Below, piece by piece: positions 16,883-23,898 of a stretch of 42,070 nt of DNA. This DNA is from an uncultured Erysipelotrichaceae bacterium (GTDB taxonomy: Bacteria > Bacillota_I > Bacilli_A > RF39 > UBA660). Under the pieces are notes generated by a model. That model saw only the letters and a list, made by a program, of their open reading frames with translations, was not told the DNA's origin and searched no databases. The DNA lies in assembly GCA_902795755.1 (NCBI GenBank), contig CADBMO010000104.1:1-42070 (forward strand), given 5' to 3'. Position 1 is the first letter of the stretch; each line of letters begins with the position of its first letter. The translations under genes were made by a program, and so were the position numbers.

Positions 16883-17375
16883 AAATGTCAAAAAACTCTT
16901 TTTGTTTTCTTCCAGTAAATATAGTTGTAATTATAATTGGAAAACTTTTAATTACTTTATTATATTCTTCTGCATATTTATTATAATACTTTCTATAAGT
17001 TTCCAATTTATCTGACGTTTCACTAATTGCAAAAGATAATTTTTGAAACTCTTCATTTGTTTTTAAAACATCATACTTATCTGTTACTAGTGAAAACTCT
17101 TTTTTATAAACCATTAATTTCTTATCAAGTTCAAACATATTTAGTTTTTTAGAATCAATTTCTTGTAAATTGCTAAATACTTCTTTGTCTGTCTTTACCA
17201 GCTCTTTTATTTCTTTTTCAGCATCTTTTAATATTTCTTTTCTTTTAATTAATGTACTTTTTAATTTTTCTTCAATAGTAAAAATCTTTTGATTAATAAA
17301 AACCAATTTATCATGATGAATAAAATACAAAAGTGCTATTACAAACACTATAACTATTATAATAATAAATGTCAT
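16881..17375 (-). CDS. LemA-family membrane-anchored coiled-coil protein
   Basis: A 164-residue protein with an N-terminal hydrophobic span (about residues 2-19), then a long charged helical region. The C-terminal motif YYNKYAEEYNKVIKSFP followed by a short hydrophobic stretch and KQKEFFDI matches the LemA family end (YN-x-E-YN-x-I-x-FP ... FF). LemA proteins are helical bundles exposed outside the membrane; their function is poorly defined. It lacks some N-terminal LemA consensus, so the assignment is moderate. A TGCTATAAT promoter precedes it, and it shares a terminator with the convergent gene. Confidence 0.72.
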   Translation of the reverse strand: MTFIIIIVIVFVIALLYFIHHDKLVFINQKIFTIEEKLKSTLIKRKEILKDAEKEIKELVKTDKEVFSNLQEIDSKKLNMFELDKKLMVYKKEFSLVTDKYDVLKTNEEFQKLSFAISETSDKLETYRKYYNKYAEEYNKVIKSFPIIITTIFTGRKQKEFFDI

Positions 17376-17400
17376 TTTATCTACCTTCTCTTATGATTAG

Positions 17401-17409
17401 ATTATAGCA
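17401..17409 (-). promoter_or_regulatory. Extended -10 promoter of the LemA-like gene
   Basis: Read on the minus strand this is TGCTATAAT, immediately after the T-tract of the gerQ terminator. It is the same terminator-promoter arrangement as at ychF. Confidence 0.75.
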
Positions 17410-17434
17410 AAAAAAGAAGACCTTTACAAGGTCT
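17408..17434 (-). terminator. Intrinsic terminator of gerQ (minus strand)
   Basis: AGACCTT (17418-17424) and AAGGTCT (17428-17434) form a 7-bp stem. The A-rich run at 17409-17415 is the T-tract on the minus strand. The stem overlaps the last codons of gerQ. Confidence 0.87.
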
Positions 17435-17804
17435 ATCTTGGTAAGTAATACTCGTTGCTGTAATTTATTTTTTCATTAAAGTCTACATAATTTAAGTATA
17501 TCATTAAAAGAAGGTGCCATCTATTCGTGTTTGGATCCCTTATAATGATGTGATCTCTTCCTGCAGCTTCAATAATTCCGGTAAATGTTTTATCTCTCCA
17601 ATCTACAGAATCTGGAAATGAAAAATAAAAAGTTGCAAGTTTACCTCTGTTTAATCTAAGTATGTTTTCTATATAAGATTGCTCTAAATTAAGCATAACA
17701 TCACCATAATTATTTGGATAAGGACTACTTGCACTATTACCCATTGCGTTATTAAAGTTTTCATTAGCACTTAGGTAATTTGGGTTATTATAATTTGTAT
17801 TCAT
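17433..17804 (-). CDS. gerQ: Spore coat protein GerQ
   Basis: GerQ is an inner-coat spore protein, cross-linked by transglutaminase in Bacillus and needed for proper cortex hydrolysis during germination. The 123-residue protein has an Asn/Ser/Pro/Tyr-rich N-terminus and the conserved core QSYIENILRLNRGK, then GIIEAAGRDHIIIRDP and LLLMIYLNYVDF. AAAGGAG lies just upstream of the ATG (17802-17804). It is a single-gene unit divergent from pduL. With Spo0A at 35286 it is the second sporulation gene in the window. No strong sigma-A promoter was seen; see findings for a weak sporulation-sigma-like -10. Confidence 0.92.
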   Translation of the reverse strand: MNTNYNNPNYLSANENFNNAMGNSASSPYPNNYGDVMLNLEQSYIENILRLNRGKLATFYFSFPDSVDWRDKTFTGIIEAAGRDHIIIRDPNTNRWHLLLMIYLNYVDFNEKINYSNEYYLPR

Positions 17805-17837
17805 AATTATCTCCTTTACATCTGCTTAATAATATGA

Positions 17838-17867
17838 TTGTTTTTTATTAATTATGCATGTTAAAAT
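17838..17867 (+). promoter_or_regulatory. Probable promoter of pduL
   Basis: TTGTTT at 17838-17843 and TAAAAT at 17862-17867 are 18 bases apart, with TG one base upstream of the -10. Confidence 0.6.
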
Positions 17868-17885
17868 AAAAATAGGAGTGATAAT

Positions 17886-18461
17886 ATGAAAGTAAATATA
17901 GGAGTATCAGCAAGACATGTACATGTAACAAAGGAAGATGTTAAGGAATTATTTGGTGAAGGATATGAATTAACTAAAAAAGTTGATTTATCTCAGCCAG
18001 GTCAGTTTGCGTGTGAAGAACAAGTTACTTTAAAAGGACCAAAAGGCATTTTTGAAAGAGTTAGAATACTTGGACCAGAAAGAAGTAAAACACAGGTAGA
18101 AGTTTCTAAAACGGATACTTTTAAACTTGGTATTAATCCACCTGTTAGAAATTCTGGTGATTTAGATGATGCTGTAGAAATAACAATTATTGGACCAAAA
18201 GGAGAAATAACTAGAAATGCTGCTATTATCGCTGCAAGGCATCTACATATTGATCCAATAACCGCTAGTAAATTAAACCTTACTAATGATGATTTTGTAA
18301 AAGTAAGAGTTGGTGGTGAAAAACCAGGATTACTTGAACATGTTTATGTAAGAGTAAGTGATAAATTTGTATATGAAGTACATTTAGATACAGATGATGC
18401 GAACGCCTTCTTAATAAAACAAGGTGACGAAGCAGAATTAATAATAGACAAGGAACTTTAA
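17886..18461 (+). CDS. pduL: PduL-type phosphate acyltransferase (phosphotransacetylase)
   Basis: PduL-family phosphate propanoyl/acetyltransferase, which exchanges CoA for phosphate on acetyl- or propanoyl-CoA and so feeds ATP formation by acetate kinase. Metal-binding His motifs are visible: VSARHVHVT near the start, AARHLHI at about residue 120 and EVHLDTDDANA near the C-terminus. 191 residues is close to the family norm. No microcompartment targeting extension or shell genes are present, so a housekeeping Pta role is more likely than a microcompartment role. RBS GGAGTGAT. Its end overlaps the terminator. Confidence 0.9.
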   Translation: MKVNIGVSARHVHVTKEDVKELFGEGYELTKKVDLSQPGQFACEEQVTLKGPKGIFERVRILGPERSKTQVEVSKTDTFKLGINPPVRNSGDLDDAVEITIIGPKGEITRNAAIIAARHLHIDPITASKLNLTNDDFVKVRVGGEKPGLLEHVYVRVSDKFVYEVHLDTDDANAFLIKQGDEAELIIDKEL

Positions 18462-18475
18462 AAAAGTTCCTTTTT
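18450..18475 (+). terminator. Intrinsic terminator of pduL
   Basis: AAGGAACTT (18450-18458) and AAGTTCCTT (18464-18472) form a 9-bp stem, then TTT. It overlaps the pduL stop. Confidence 0.88.
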
Positions 18476-18479
18476 ATTA

Positions 18480-18485
18480 TATAAT
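18480..18485 (+). promoter_or_regulatory. Possible -10 element of dusB
   Basis: TATAAT follows the pduL terminator and gives a short leader to dusB. There is no TG extension and no clear -35, so this is tentative. Confidence 0.45.
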
Positions 18486-18503
18486 TGTTTTGGATGTGAT
18501 TAT

Positions 18504-19490
18504 ATGTTTAAAATTGGTAATATTACTTTTGATAATAACATAGTTCTTGCTCCTATGGCTGGTGTGTGTAATAGTGCGTTTAGAAAAATTATTAAAGAAA
18601 TGGGCTGCGGTTTAATATATGCAGAAATGGTTAGTGATAAGGCTTTAGTTTATGATAACGAAAAGACTAAAAATATGCTATATATGGAAGAAGAAGAAAG
18701 ACCAATTGCACAACAAATATTTGGAAGTGATAAAGATAGTTTCGTTAAGGCCGCTAAATTAATAGAAGAAGAGATGCACCCGGATATAATTGATATAAAT
18801 ATGGGGTGTCCTGTACCTAAAGTAGCACTTCGTGCGCAAGCAGGATCTGCTCTTTTAAAAGATCCAGAAAAGGTATTTGAAATAGTTAAATCTGTGGTTG
18901 ATGCGGTAAGTGTACCAGTAACTGTTAAAATTAGAAGTGGATGGGATAAAAATAGCATAAATGCTGTAGAAATTGCTAAAACGTGTGAACGTGCAGGTGC
19001 TTCAGCAATAACTGTTCATCCTAGAACACGTAGCCAGGGGTATAGCGGTAATGCAAATTGGAATATAATTAAAGAAGTCAAGCAAAATGTAAGTATTCCG
19101 GTAATAGGTAATGGTGATATTAAAAGTGCTATAGATGCGAAAAGAATGATAGATGAAACCGGTTGTGATGCGGTAATGATTGGAAGGGGTACCCTTGGGA
19201 ACCCATACCTAATTAAACAAATAATTGAATATTTAAAAAACGGAATTTTGTTAGAAGATTTAAATGCGATAGAAAAAATGGAACTATGTTTAAAGCATTT
19301 TAATTATTTATTAAAAATAAAGCCAGAAAAAGTTGCGGTTTTAGAAATGAGGACACATGGTGCATGGTATTTAAAGGGATTACCATCAGCAACCACTATT
19401 AAGAAAAGACTCTATGAGATAAAAGGAAAAGATGAATTTGTTGGTTTAATTAAAGAATATATAGAAAAACTAAATAAAAATATGATATAA
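18504..19490 (+). CDS. dusB: tRNA-dihydrouridine synthase (DusB type)
   Basis: FMN-dependent tRNA dihydrouridine synthase, 328 residues. Visible are the ILAPMAGV start of the TIM barrel, the QIFGSD strand, the catalytic Cys C102 in DINMGCPVPK, K142 in VTVKIRSGW, the HPRTRSQGYSG motif (the family usually has HGRTR) and the FMN phosphate-binding IGRGTLGNP. The C-terminal helical domain (about 245-328) binds tRNA. The residues after the catalytic Cys read KVALRAQAGSALLKDP rather than the common KVxxN pattern, a modest divergence. RBS GGATGTGAT. An extended -10 for the next gene lies inside its final codons. Confidence 0.92.
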   Translation: MFKIGNITFDNNIVLAPMAGVCNSAFRKIIKEMGCGLIYAEMVSDKALVYDNEKTKNMLYMEEEERPIAQQIFGSDKDSFVKAAKLIEEEMHPDIIDINMGCPVPKVALRAQAGSALLKDPEKVFEIVKSVVDAVSVPVTVKIRSGWDKNSINAVEIAKTCERAGASAITVHPRTRSQGYSGNANWNIIKEVKQNVSIPVIGNGDIKSAIDAKRMIDETGCDAVMIGRGTLGNPYLIKQIIEYLKNGILLEDLNAIEKMELCLKHFNYLLKIKPEKVAVLEMRTHGAWYLKGLPSATTIKKRLYEIKGKDEFVGLIKEYIEKLNKNMI

Positions 19491-19491
19491 T
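19483..19491 (+). promoter_or_regulatory. Extended -10 promoter inside the dusB 3' end
   Basis: TGATATAAT overlaps the dusB stop codon. Transcription should start near 19498, just before the 5' hairpin at 19501-19540. Confidence 0.7.
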
Positions 19492-19500
19492 TAATATGTA

Positions 19501-19540
19501 AGACAAAATTATTATATGGTGCGAAAGTATTGTTTTGTCT
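19501..19540 (+). promoter_or_regulatory. 5' UTR hairpin upstream of the split transporter genes
   Basis: AGACAAAA (19501-19508) and TTTTGTCT (19533-19540) form a perfect 8-bp stem closing a 24-base loop, placed at the predicted 5' end of the mRNA. It is followed by A's and the GGGAGG ribosome site, so it is not a terminator. A 5' stabilising hairpin or a small regulatory element are both possible. Confidence 0.5.
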
Positions 19541-19559
19541 AAAAAATAGGGAGGTTAAA

Positions 19560-20312
19560 ATGAAGAAAAATAACACTTTGAAAATGATTGTAATTTCTTT
19601 GGTAATTGTTATGTTTCTAACGATGATTATTCCTGCAACAACCATGGATTATCTTGGTAATGCAAAGACAGGCGATGTATCACCTATGGGGTCATGGACA
19701 ATTCTATCAAATCTAAGTATTGCAGTAGCATATTTTAGTTATACTGCAATATATATAATTGCAATTGCAGTATTCTATTCTGTAATAGGAAAAACAGCTT
19801 CCTTCAACGCTTTAGTTGATAAAATTACAGAGTTATTTGGAAAAGCAAAATTTGCTTTTGTTATAGTATCAATTATATTCTATGGTGTTTTAGGAGCATT
19901 AGTAAGTAACGCTACAACAGCAAGTAACGTATTAATTTTATTAGTGTTTGTACCATTTACATATATTGTAATGTCAAAGATGAAAATTGATAACAAAGCA
20001 ATTTTAGCATCAACTATTGTTGCATCATTACTTGGTGCAATGAGTGGTATATATGATGCCACATTAGCTAGTGTGTTTAGTTTTAAACTAAACTTATTAA
20101 TAATATTAATTAAGGTTTTAATGTTAGCTTTATCATTACTTGTACTTATTGCTTTTGTCGCACCAAACGCAAGTATTAAAGAAGATAAGGTAGAAGAAAA
20201 AGTAGAAGCTCCTAAAAAGGAAGCTAAGAAACCTGCTGCAAAAAAAGTTGCAACAAAAAAGGCACCTGCTAAAAAAACTAGCACAAAAGGTAGAAAGAAG
20301 GTGACCAAATAA
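19560..20312 (+). CDS. Membrane protein, N-terminal half of a YfcC-like transporter, with a Lys/Ala-rich tail
   Basis: A 250-residue protein with about five to six hydrophobic spans in residues 1-205. The sequence IGKTASFNALVDKITELFGKAK followed by a hydrophobic, Gly-rich hairpin resembles the N-terminal half of YfcC-type ion-transporter-superfamily proteins (seen here as KTASFNALVDKITELFGKA). After an acidic stretch (KEDKVEEKVE) it ends in a ~35-residue histone-H1-like tail of Lys, Ala, Pro and Thr. ATG at 19560 is chosen for GGGAGG at 19549-19554; an in-frame upstream start at 19530 lies inside the hairpin. The stop overlaps the next start (TAATG). The substrate is unknown and the family link is an inference from motif similarity. 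Confidence 0.65.
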   Translation: MKKNNTLKMIVISLVIVMFLTMIIPATTMDYLGNAKTGDVSPMGSWTILSNLSIAVAYFSYTAIYIIAIAVFYSVIGKTASFNALVDKITELFGKAKFAFVIVSIIFYGVLGALVSNATTASNVLILLVFVPFTYIVMSKMKIDNKAILASTIVASLLGAMSGIYDATLASVFSFKLNLLIILIKVLMLALSLLVLIAFVAPNASIKEDKVEEKVEAPKKEAKKPAAKKVATKKAPAKKTSTKGRKKVTK

Positions 20313-21562
20313 TGGCAACAGTATTACATAATGTGATGACAACAATATTACATATATTAACAACACCAAGTATTATAATACCTATTATTATTTCTTTAGT
20401 ATTGTTAGTATTAATAATTCTATCAACATGGAAGGTATTTATAAAAAATGGTAAACCAGGTTGGGCCGCAATAATACCAATATATAGAGAAATTGTTATT
20501 TGGCAATTATCTGAGCTACCACTTAAATACTTATTACTTGGTTTACTTTTACCAGTAATTGGACCATTTTATATGATGTCTACATATATGTATTTTGCAC
20601 AAAAGCAAAATAGATCTAGATGGTTTGGTTTCGGATTATATGCATTACCATTTATATTTATGCCTATATTAGCATATACAGATGCTAAAGATAAGAAAAA
20701 ACAAGAAAGCGCTTTATTATGCGGAATATTCTTACTTGTATTATCAATATTTATTATTGTTGCAATTGTACCATGGAATTCTTTATTCCCTAAATTTACT
20801 TTATTTGATAAATTTAATGAATGGTTAGCAACAATTGATGTATTTAAAAACCTTATAGCAGAACCTGCTGTAACTGAAACAGCAACTGCTACACCAAGTG
20901 GTATATTACCTGCACTTGGAAATTGGCAAATGTTAGATGTTTCAGTATTCTTGCTATTAATTAGTGGATTAGTTATTGTATTTAGTAAAGAAAAAGTTAA
21001 TGACTTTATTCCTGAAATAAGTGATAAAGTTAAAAAAGCATTACCAATTGCATTGGTATCAGTATTAGTAAGTTTAGTACTAATAGTAATAGTTACTTCA
21101 GGAGTAGGAGTTACTATAGTAAACTTTATTACTAAACCAAAACTTGCAACTATTTCATCATCATTTGGTGGATTAATAGGATCAATTACAACAGCAGATT
21201 TCTATTATTATTTATCAACATTATATGTACCATTTAAAGCGGTTGCAGGTTCTGATTATTCAGTTGCAATTGCAATATCAGTACAAGCAATATTCTATTT
21301 AGCAATGATTATTGCACCAACGTCTGTTGGCTTATTAATAGGATTACGTGCACTAGATATTCCATATGGAAGCTGGTTAAAATACATACTTAAAGTATTC
21401 TTACCAATACTTGTTCTTGTAATAGCTGTTCCATATGTTATGTATCTAGTTATTGCTAAGAAAATATTGCTAGCAGTATTAGTAAGCATAATATCGATAG
21501 CATTATTTATTGGAATAATAGTAGCAATATATGCGGTAAACAAACTATTATCAAAAAAATAA
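20312..21562 (+). CDS. Membrane protein, DUF5684 domain plus C-terminal half of a YfcC-like transporter
   Basis: A 416-residue polytopic membrane protein. Residues ~20-150 match DUF5684 (KVFIKNGKPGWAAIIPIYRE, then FGFGLYALPFIFMPILAY). Residues ~205-416 resemble the C-terminal half of YfcC-type transporters, ending with IIAPTSVGLLIGLRALDIPYGSWLKY, the equivalent of the ITPTSG ... PYGKWLKF signature. It overlaps the preceding half-transporter gene by one base. I infer that the two form one two-subunit transporter. A strong terminator follows. Confidence 0.68.
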   Translation: MATVLHNVMTTILHILTTPSIIIPIIISLVLLVLIILSTWKVFIKNGKPGWAAIIPIYREIVIWQLSELPLKYLLLGLLLPVIGPFYMMSTYMYFAQKQNRSRWFGFGLYALPFIFMPILAYTDAKDKKKQESALLCGIFLLVLSIFIIVAIVPWNSLFPKFTLFDKFNEWLATIDVFKNLIAEPAVTETATATPSGILPALGNWQMLDVSVFLLLISGLVIVFSKEKVNDFIPEISDKVKKALPIALVSVLVSLVLIVIVTSGVGVTIVNFITKPKLATISSSFGGLIGSITTADFYYYLSTLYVPFKAVAGSDYSVAIAISVQAIFYLAMIIAPTSVGLLIGLRALDIPYGSWLKYILKVFLPILVLVIAVPYVMYLVIAKKILLAVLVSIISIALFIGIIVAIYAVNKLLSKK

Positions 21563-21591
21563 AAAAAGGCTTTATATGAAGCCTTTTTTTT
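21561..21591 (+). terminator. Intrinsic terminator after the split transporter
   Basis: AAAAAAAGGCTT (21561-21572) and AAGCCTTTTTTT (21579-21590) around a 6-base loop. Confidence 0.92.
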
Positions 21592-21604
21592 GTATATAAA
21601 TAAA

Positions 21605-21610
21605 TATAAT
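21605..21610 (+). promoter_or_regulatory. Possible -10 element of clpC
   Basis: TATAAT 38 bases upstream of the clpC ATG. No convincing -35, TG extension, CtsR box or CIRCE element was seen nearby. Confidence 0.4.
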
Positions 21611-21647
21611 TACCATAACAAACATAGAATAATTATAAGGAGGATAT

Positions 21648-23780
21648 ATGTTTGTTACTTTTGATGAAGAAGTTAGGAGATTGATAAAAACCGCGGTAAA
21701 AGAAATGGAAATGTTAAAACATCCTTACTTGGGAACAGAACATATTATTTTGGCAATTCTTAAAACTAAGGGATATATAAGCAAGTTATTTTATAAAAAC
21801 AAAATTAGTTATAAAAAGTTTAAAAATAGTTTAATAGAGATTATGCGAACTGGTAGTATAAAACAATCTATAACTATTTATACACCACTTTTAAAAAAAA
21901 TACTGTTAAACTCTATTTTAGAAGCTAAAGAAGAACGAAAAAGGTATGTTACTAAAGATATAATAATTAGTATGATATTAGATGAAAGAAGTGGTACTGC
22001 GTGTGCTGTTTTGGAATTATTAAAAGTAAATATATCTAAGCTGAAGTATGAAATAAATAACAAAAATATAATGCATAATAAAAGAAAAAAGCGAATGCTA
22101 ATTTATGATGTTGGGAATAACTTAAATAAAAAAAACCTTGATCCAGCATATGGAAGAGAAAAAGAAATTAATAAATTAATTGAAATACTGTTAAGAAGAA
22201 AAAAGAATAATCCAGTACTTGTTGGGGATGCAGGAGTTGGTAAAACTGCTATTGTTGAAGAACTTGCTAATCGAATATGTAATGGTAATATACCGGATTA
22301 TTTAAAAAACAAAACAATTGTTTCGTTAGATGTTTTTTCAGTTGTTGCGGGTACCAAATATCGTGGCGAATTTGAAGAAAAAATGAAACAAATTATAAAA
22401 GAATTAGAAGAAAATAAAAACATAATATTATTTGTTGATGAGTTACATACAATAGTAGGTGCTGGAGGAGCAGAAGGAGCAATAGATGCTGCAAACATTC
22501 TTAAACCTGCGCTTGCACGAGGTAAAATAAAAATAATAGGTGCGACTACAAAAGAAGAATATGATAAGTATATAAAACCTGATGCAGCATTATCTCGTAG
22601 GTTTCAAAAAATAGAAGTTAATGAGCCAAACAAACAAGATTTAAAAACGATATTATTAAAACTAAAACCTATATATGAAAAGCATCATCATGTACAAATA
22701 GATGAACCTTTAATAGACGATATTATTGAGTTATCCGCAAAATATGTGAAAGGTAGATTTGAGCCTGATAGATCAATAGATATATTAGATGAAGTTTGTG
22801 CAAAAGTATCACTTGAAGAAACAAGTGATATAGTAAAAAGCAAAGCGTTGCGCAATAAATTAAAAGAGACTAATTTAAAGAAAAAAGAGTTATTTTTAAA
22901 GGGTAAATATAAAGAAGCTGTGTTATATAAAGATAAAGAACAATTATTAATGAAGAAAATGGGCTCTTATAAAAAAGTGGTTAGTAAAGTTAAGGCAAAA
23001 GACATAAAGGAGGTAATAGAATCAAAAAGTAATTGCAAATTACCAAGTGATAATTATTATAAAGAATTAAGAAATAATTTAAACAAAAAACTAATTAACC
23101 AACAAAAAAATATAGATAATATAATTGAATTATTAAAAATAAAAAATTATTATAATAAAAGCGAATGCTTTTCTTTGTTAATAAATGGTAATACAGGTAG
23201 TGGTAAAACTTATTTTTCAAAGGTGTTAGGTAAAGAATTGTCTAACAAGGTGATATATTTAGATTTATCAAAATATGATGGTGCTAATTCAATTATTAAA
23301 TTAATAGGTAATTCCAATAATAAAAATATAGATTCCTTAGTAAAAAAAGTAGCTGATTATCCATTTTGTGCTATTATACTTGATAATTATGAAGAAGCAA
23401 ATGCCGAGGTTAAAAAAGCGATTCTAGATATGATAAAGACTTCATATCTTTACGATTCTCTAGGAAGTAAGGTAGATTTTTCAAATACGGTTATTATAGT
23501 TAACACTAGAACTAATAATTATAATAATTTAGGTTTTAAAAAAAGTGATAATAAAAAAGATGAACTTGATTTTATAAAGAATAGAATACATTTAAAAGAA
23601 AAAAATAAAAAAGATATTAAACAAATAATTGTTGAAAAACTTACTAATTATAAAATAAATAATGATGATATACTAAAACAAATTTATTCAAAAATTATTG
23701 ATTCTTTTAGCCTAACCAAATTAGATAATATAATAGAAAACGAGGTAAACAAAATAGTGCTAAATAATGCTGAACACTAG
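21648..23780 (+). CDS. clpC: ClpC-type AAA+ unfoldase with degenerate second ATPase domain
   Basis: Hsp100/ClpC-family unfoldase, 710 residues against about 810 in Bacillus. The N-domain (1-145) has the Clp-N HPYLGTEHIILAIL repeat. NBD1 is intact: Walker A GDAGVGKTA (about 194-202), DELHTIVGAGG (about 263) and ALSRRFQKI. A short ClpC-type middle domain follows (about 405-465). NBD2 keeps Walker A GNTGSGKTY (about 514-522) but Walker B reads IILDNYEEAN rather than LLDEIEKAH, no GYVGYEEGG pore loop is present, and the FRPEFINRID and GARPLRR regions are missing. A NNLGF segment near residue 628 sits where the ClpP-binding LGF/IGF loop is expected. ClpP is encoded nearby at 25835. Confidence 0.88.
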   Translation: MFVTFDEEVRRLIKTAVKEMEMLKHPYLGTEHIILAILKTKGYISKLFYKNKISYKKFKNSLIEIMRTGSIKQSITIYTPLLKKILLNSILEAKEERKRYVTKDIIISMILDERSGTACAVLELLKVNISKLKYEINNKNIMHNKRKKRMLIYDVGNNLNKKNLDPAYGREKEINKLIEILLRRKKNNPVLVGDAGVGKTAIVEELANRICNGNIPDYLKNKTIVSLDVFSVVAGTKYRGEFEEKMKQIIKELEENKNIILFVDELHTIVGAGGAEGAIDAANILKPALARGKIKIIGATTKEEYDKYIKPDAALSRRFQKIEVNEPNKQDLKTILLKLKPIYEKHHHVQIDEPLIDDIIELSAKYVKGRFEPDRSIDILDEVCAKVSLEETSDIVKSKALRNKLKETNLKKKELFLKGKYKEAVLYKDKEQLLMKKMGSYKKVVSKVKAKDIKEVIESKSNCKLPSDNYYKELRNNLNKKLINQQKNIDNIIELLKIKNYYNKSECFSLLINGNTGSGKTYFSKVLGKELSNKVIYLDLSKYDGANSIIKLIGNSNNKNIDSLVKKVADYPFCAIILDNYEEANAEVKKAILDMIKTSYLYDSLGSKVDFSNTVIIVNTRTNNYNNLGFKKSDNKKDELDFIKNRIHLKEKNKKDIKQIIVEKLTNYKINNDDILKQIYSKIIDSFSLTKLDNIIENEVNKIVLNNAEH

Positions 23781-23800
23781 TTTTCTTGTTCGTTTTGTTA

Positions 23801-23806
23801 TATAAT
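23801..23806 (+). promoter_or_regulatory. -10 element of the cysS leader transcript
   Basis: TATAAT predicts a transcript start near 23812, just upstream of the Shine-Dalgarno of the 10-codon leader ORF. The -35 is unclear. Confidence 0.6.
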
Positions 23807-23831
23807 ATAAGAAACGAGGGAAAGTGATAAA

Positions 23832-23864
23832 ATGAGATTAACTAAACGATGTTGCCTTCAATAA
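23832..23864 (+). CDS. Cys-Cys leader peptide upstream of cysS
   Basis: A 10-codon ORF encoding MRLTKRCCLQ with adjacent Cys codons TGT TGC at 23850-23855. It has its own initiation region: GAGGGAAAGTGAT, and the 11 bases GTGATAAAATG are identical to those at the dnaB start. It lies in the short leader between the promoter and cysS, 34 bases before the cysS ATG. Tandem codons for the amino acid that the downstream enzyme charges onto tRNA are the hallmark of attenuator leader peptides. That it is translated is inference from these signals. Confidence 0.7.
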   Translation: MRLTKRCCLQ

Positions 23865-23893
23865 ATTTTATTTAATAAAGAAAGGGAAGGTAA
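23852..23893 (+). promoter_or_regulatory. Predicted translational attenuator stem sequestering the cysS Shine-Dalgarno
   Basis: TTGCCTTC at 23852-23859, which spans the second Cys codon, the Leu codon and the first base of the Gln codon of the leader ORF, pairs over 8 bp (one G-U) with GAAGGTAA at 23886-23893, which contains the cysS ribosome-binding site. The loop is 26 bases. A ribosome stalled on the Cys codons would block the 5' arm and free the site. There is no T-tract, so this looks like translational rather than transcriptional control. Confidence 0.6.
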
Positions 23894-23898
23894 TTAAT

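Noticed and set aside
16881..17375. Reading the LemA-like gene as a phage or toxin membrane protein
   Set aside because: The C-terminal YN-x-E-YN ... FP ... FF pattern fits LemA, and no phage or toxin-antitoxin partner is nearby.
17886..18461. Bacterial microcompartment locus around pduL
   Set aside because: No shell proteins or diol dehydratase genes are nearby, so PduL is taken as a housekeeping phosphotransacetylase.
21591..21647. Search for CtsR or CIRCE operator before clpC (and 26411-26524 before clpP)
   Set aside because: No GGTCAAA tandem and no TTAGCACTC/GAGTGCTAA repeat is present in either region.
23781..23898. T-box riboswitch upstream of cysS
   Set aside because: The leader is under 90 bases and has no T-box sequence, specifier hairpin or terminator/antiterminator pair; the Cys-Cys ORF is the better explanation.
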